Source: Micrococcus flavus (GTDB lineage: Bacteria > Actinomycetota > Actinomycetes > Actinomycetales > Micrococcaceae). Taken from it: a stretch of DNA of 64,000 nt. Shown piece after piece: positions 62,414-64,000 of this stretch (positions within the stretch are counted from its first letter, which is position 1; each line of letters opens with the position of its first letter). The notes beneath the pieces are model-generated. The model searched no databases. It was not told the DNA's origin and saw nothing but the letters and a program-made list of their open reading frames with translations. The position numbers and the translations under genes were made by a program. The stretch covers positions 2,232,001-2,296,000 of the forward strand of contig NZ_JACHMC010000001.1 in NCBI RefSeq assembly GCF_014204815.1. The letters run 5' to 3'.

Positions 62414-64000
62414 GTGTCGGGCATGAGCGAGACCACGCACATCCCCGCCGCCCAGCGACCCGGCACCCGTGCCCTGCCCGAGGACCTGATCGACGTCGTG
62501 GCCCTGCTCACGGCCTACCGCGAGGGACACCCGGACCCCTCCGACCCGGCCCAGAAGGTCGTGTTCGGCACCTCCGGCCACCGCGGCTCCGCGCTGAAGA
62601 CCTCGTTCAACGACGACCACATCGCGGCGATCACGCAGGCGGTCGTAGAGTACCGCGCGAACAAGGGCATCAAGGGCGCCGTCCTGGTGGGCAAGGACAC
62701 CCACGCGCTGTCCGGCCCTGCGCAGGACACGGCCGTGCAGGTGCTGCTCGGCAACGACGTCGAGGTGAAGGTGGACGCCCGCGACGGCTACACGCCCACC
62801 CCCGCGGTCTCCCACGCGATCCTGCACCTGAACGCCGGGCGCGAGCTGGCGCCGTCGGGCTTCGCAGTGGACGGGGACAACGCCGGCCTCGTGGACGGCC
62901 TCGTGATCACCCCGTCCCACAACCCGCCCGCGGACGGCGGCTTCAAGTACAACCCGCCCCACGGCGGCCCCGCGGACACGGACGCCACCGGCTGGATCGC
63001 CGCGCGCGCCAACGAGCTGCTCGCCGCGGGCCTGGAGGGTGTGCACCGCGTGGCCGCCGAGGACGTGGCGGGCCACCCGAAGCTGGGGACCTTCGACTTC
63101 CTGGACCGCTACGTGACCGACCTGCCGCGCGTCGTGGACCTGGACGCCATCCGGGACGCCGGCGTGCGGATCGGCGCCGACCCCATGGGCGGGGCCTCCG
63201 TGGCGTACTGGGGCGAGATCGGGCAGCGGCACGGGCTGGACCTGACCGTGGTGAACCCGGAGGTGGACCCGACCTTCGGGTTCATGACCCTGGACTGGGA
63301 CGGGAAGATCCGCATGGACTGCTCCTCCCCGAACGCCATGGCGTCCCTGATCGAGCGCATGACCCCGGACGCGAACGGCGAGGCGCCCTTCGACGTCGCC
63401 ACGGGCAACGACGCCGACGCGGACCGGCACGGGATCGTCACCCCGGACGGCGGGCTGATGAACCCCAACCACTTCCTGGCCGTGGCGATCGACTACCTCT
63501 ACCGCCACCGCGAGCAGTGGCCAGCCGACGCAGGCGTGGGCAAGACGCTCGTGTCGTCGTCGATGATCGACCGCGTGGCCGCCGACCTCGGCCGCGAGCT
63601 CGTGGAGGTCCCCGTGGGCTTCAAGTGGTTCGTGCCGGGGCTGCTCTCCGGTTCGGGCGTGTTCGGCGGCGAGGAGTCCGCGGGCGCGTCCTTCGTGCAG
63701 TTCGACGGCGGCGCGTGGTCCACGGACAAGGACGGGCTGCTGCTGTGCCTGCTGGCCGCGGAGATCCAGGCGGTGACGGGGCAGTCGCCGTCGCAGTACT
63801 ACCGCGACCTCATGGCGATGCACGGCGATCCGGCCTACGCCCGGATCGACGCCCCCGCCACGTCCGAGCAGAAGGCCGCGCTCAAGGCGCTCTCCCCCGA
63901 CGACGTCACCGCCACCGAGCTGGCCGGCGAGACCATCCTGGCCGCGCTGACCAACGCCCCGGGCAACGACGCCCCGATCGGCGGCCTCAAGGTGGTCACG
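62414..64000 (+). CDS. pgm: Phosphoglucomutase, alpha-D-glucose phosphate-specific (partial, 3' end outside)
   Basis: 529 codons lie in the window and the frame is open to its end. [19 protein letters not shown] opens the fold; the phosphoserine loop is [14 protein letters not shown] (Ser168), the metal-binding loop DADADR lies at about residues 333-338, and [12 protein letters not shown] and [10 protein letters not shown] are the sugar-binding parts. It interconverts glucose 1- and 6-phosphate. GTG 62414 is preferred because GGAGG lies 7 nt upstream; ATG 62423 is the other choice and an in-frame ATG at 62285 would add an unlikely leader. Confidence 0.93.
   Translation, partial: MSGMSETTHIPAAQRPGTRALPEDLIDVVALLTAYREGHPDPSDPAQKVVFGTSGHRGSALKTSFNDDHIAAITQAVVEYRANKGIKGAVLVGKDTHALSGPAQDTAVQVLLGNDVEVKVDARDGYTPTPAVSHAILHLNAGRELAPSGFAVDGDNAGLVDGLVITPSHNPPADGGFKYNPPHGGPADTDATGWIAARANELLAAGLEGVHRVAAEDVAGHPKLGTFDFLDRYVTDLPRVVDLDAIRDAGVRIGADPMGGASVAYWGEIGQRHGLDLTVVNPEVDPTFGFMTLDWDGKIRMDCSSPNAMASLIERMTPDANGEAPFDVATGNDADADRHGIVTPDGGLMNPNHFLAVAIDYLYRHREQWPADAGVGKTLVSSSMIDRVAADLGRELVEVPVGFKWFVPGLLSGSGVFGGEESAGASFVQFDGGAWSTDKDGLLLCLLAAEIQAVTGQSPSQYYRDLMAMHGDPAYARIDAPATSEQKAALKALSPDDVTATELAGETILAALTNAPGNDAPIGGLKVVT

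Overview
This is a very GC-rich stretch (around 70% or more by eye) with tightly packed genes. TGA is the stop codon of every complete gene except one, and GTG starts are common. The gene content (PstSCAB, ClpC, a short stand-alone ArgA of the mycobacterial type, DUF3180 and DUF2520 proteins, a FurA-KatG pair, an actinobacterial Holin-X protein) points to an actinobacterium. The proteins look most like Micrococcaceae, probably Micrococcus. That assignment is inference from protein style, not from a database search.

Layout. 1-4556: the tail of an unknown gene, then the minus-strand phosphate operon pstS-pstC-pstA-pstB with a recognisable PHO box upstream. 4557-13113: an FUSC-type membrane protein, radA, a secreted or anchored protein of unknown role divergent from mutY, argA, two small stress-type proteins (MT0933/Rv0909-like and CsbD), then clpC. 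13253-23018: lysS, a 2-hydroxyacid dehydrogenase divergent from an MFS-MarR pair with a double palindromic operator, an M13 peptidase, an SRPBCC protein, a 3-methyladenine glycosylase and panC. 23117-31127: an accessory-looking region with a three-gene membrane/coiled-coil operon, a 5'-truncated glycerophosphodiesterase, an S9 peptidase, a lower-GC orphan gene with the only TAG stop, a DUF3806 protein, a low-molecular-weight phosphatase, a fructosamine kinase and a 71-nt palindrome.

31147-45964 is the conserved actinobacterial block read on the minus strand: dacB, zinc metalloprotease, tilS, hpt, then ftsH-folE-folP-folB-folK-DUF3180-PH-PH-DUF2520. Most genes from ftsH onward overlap by 4 nt (ATGA or GTGA). 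Between hpt and ftsH lies a plus-strand AbiEi/DUF559-like gene bracketed by two related 70-nt palindromes. 46106-54439 holds ppa, two unknowns, a HAD phosphatase, serS, a lipid kinase, pheA, a rhodanese and an amidase. 54449-64000 holds a DUF4190 protein, an unusual PIG-L deacetylase/methyltransferase/glycosyltransferase triple fusion coupled to an acyl-CoA dehydrogenase, furA-katG, a small membrane protein and the start of pgm.

Two general patterns recur. About 17 genes carry a -10-like hexamer of the form (T)AnnnT only 6-8 nt before the start codon and have no Shine-Dalgarno sequence, which fits leaderless transcription; several are arranged as very compact divergent pairs. Most intergenic terminator candidates are long GC-rich hairpins with no U tract. 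No tRNA, rRNA, CRISPR array, intact insertion sequence or prophage was recognised.
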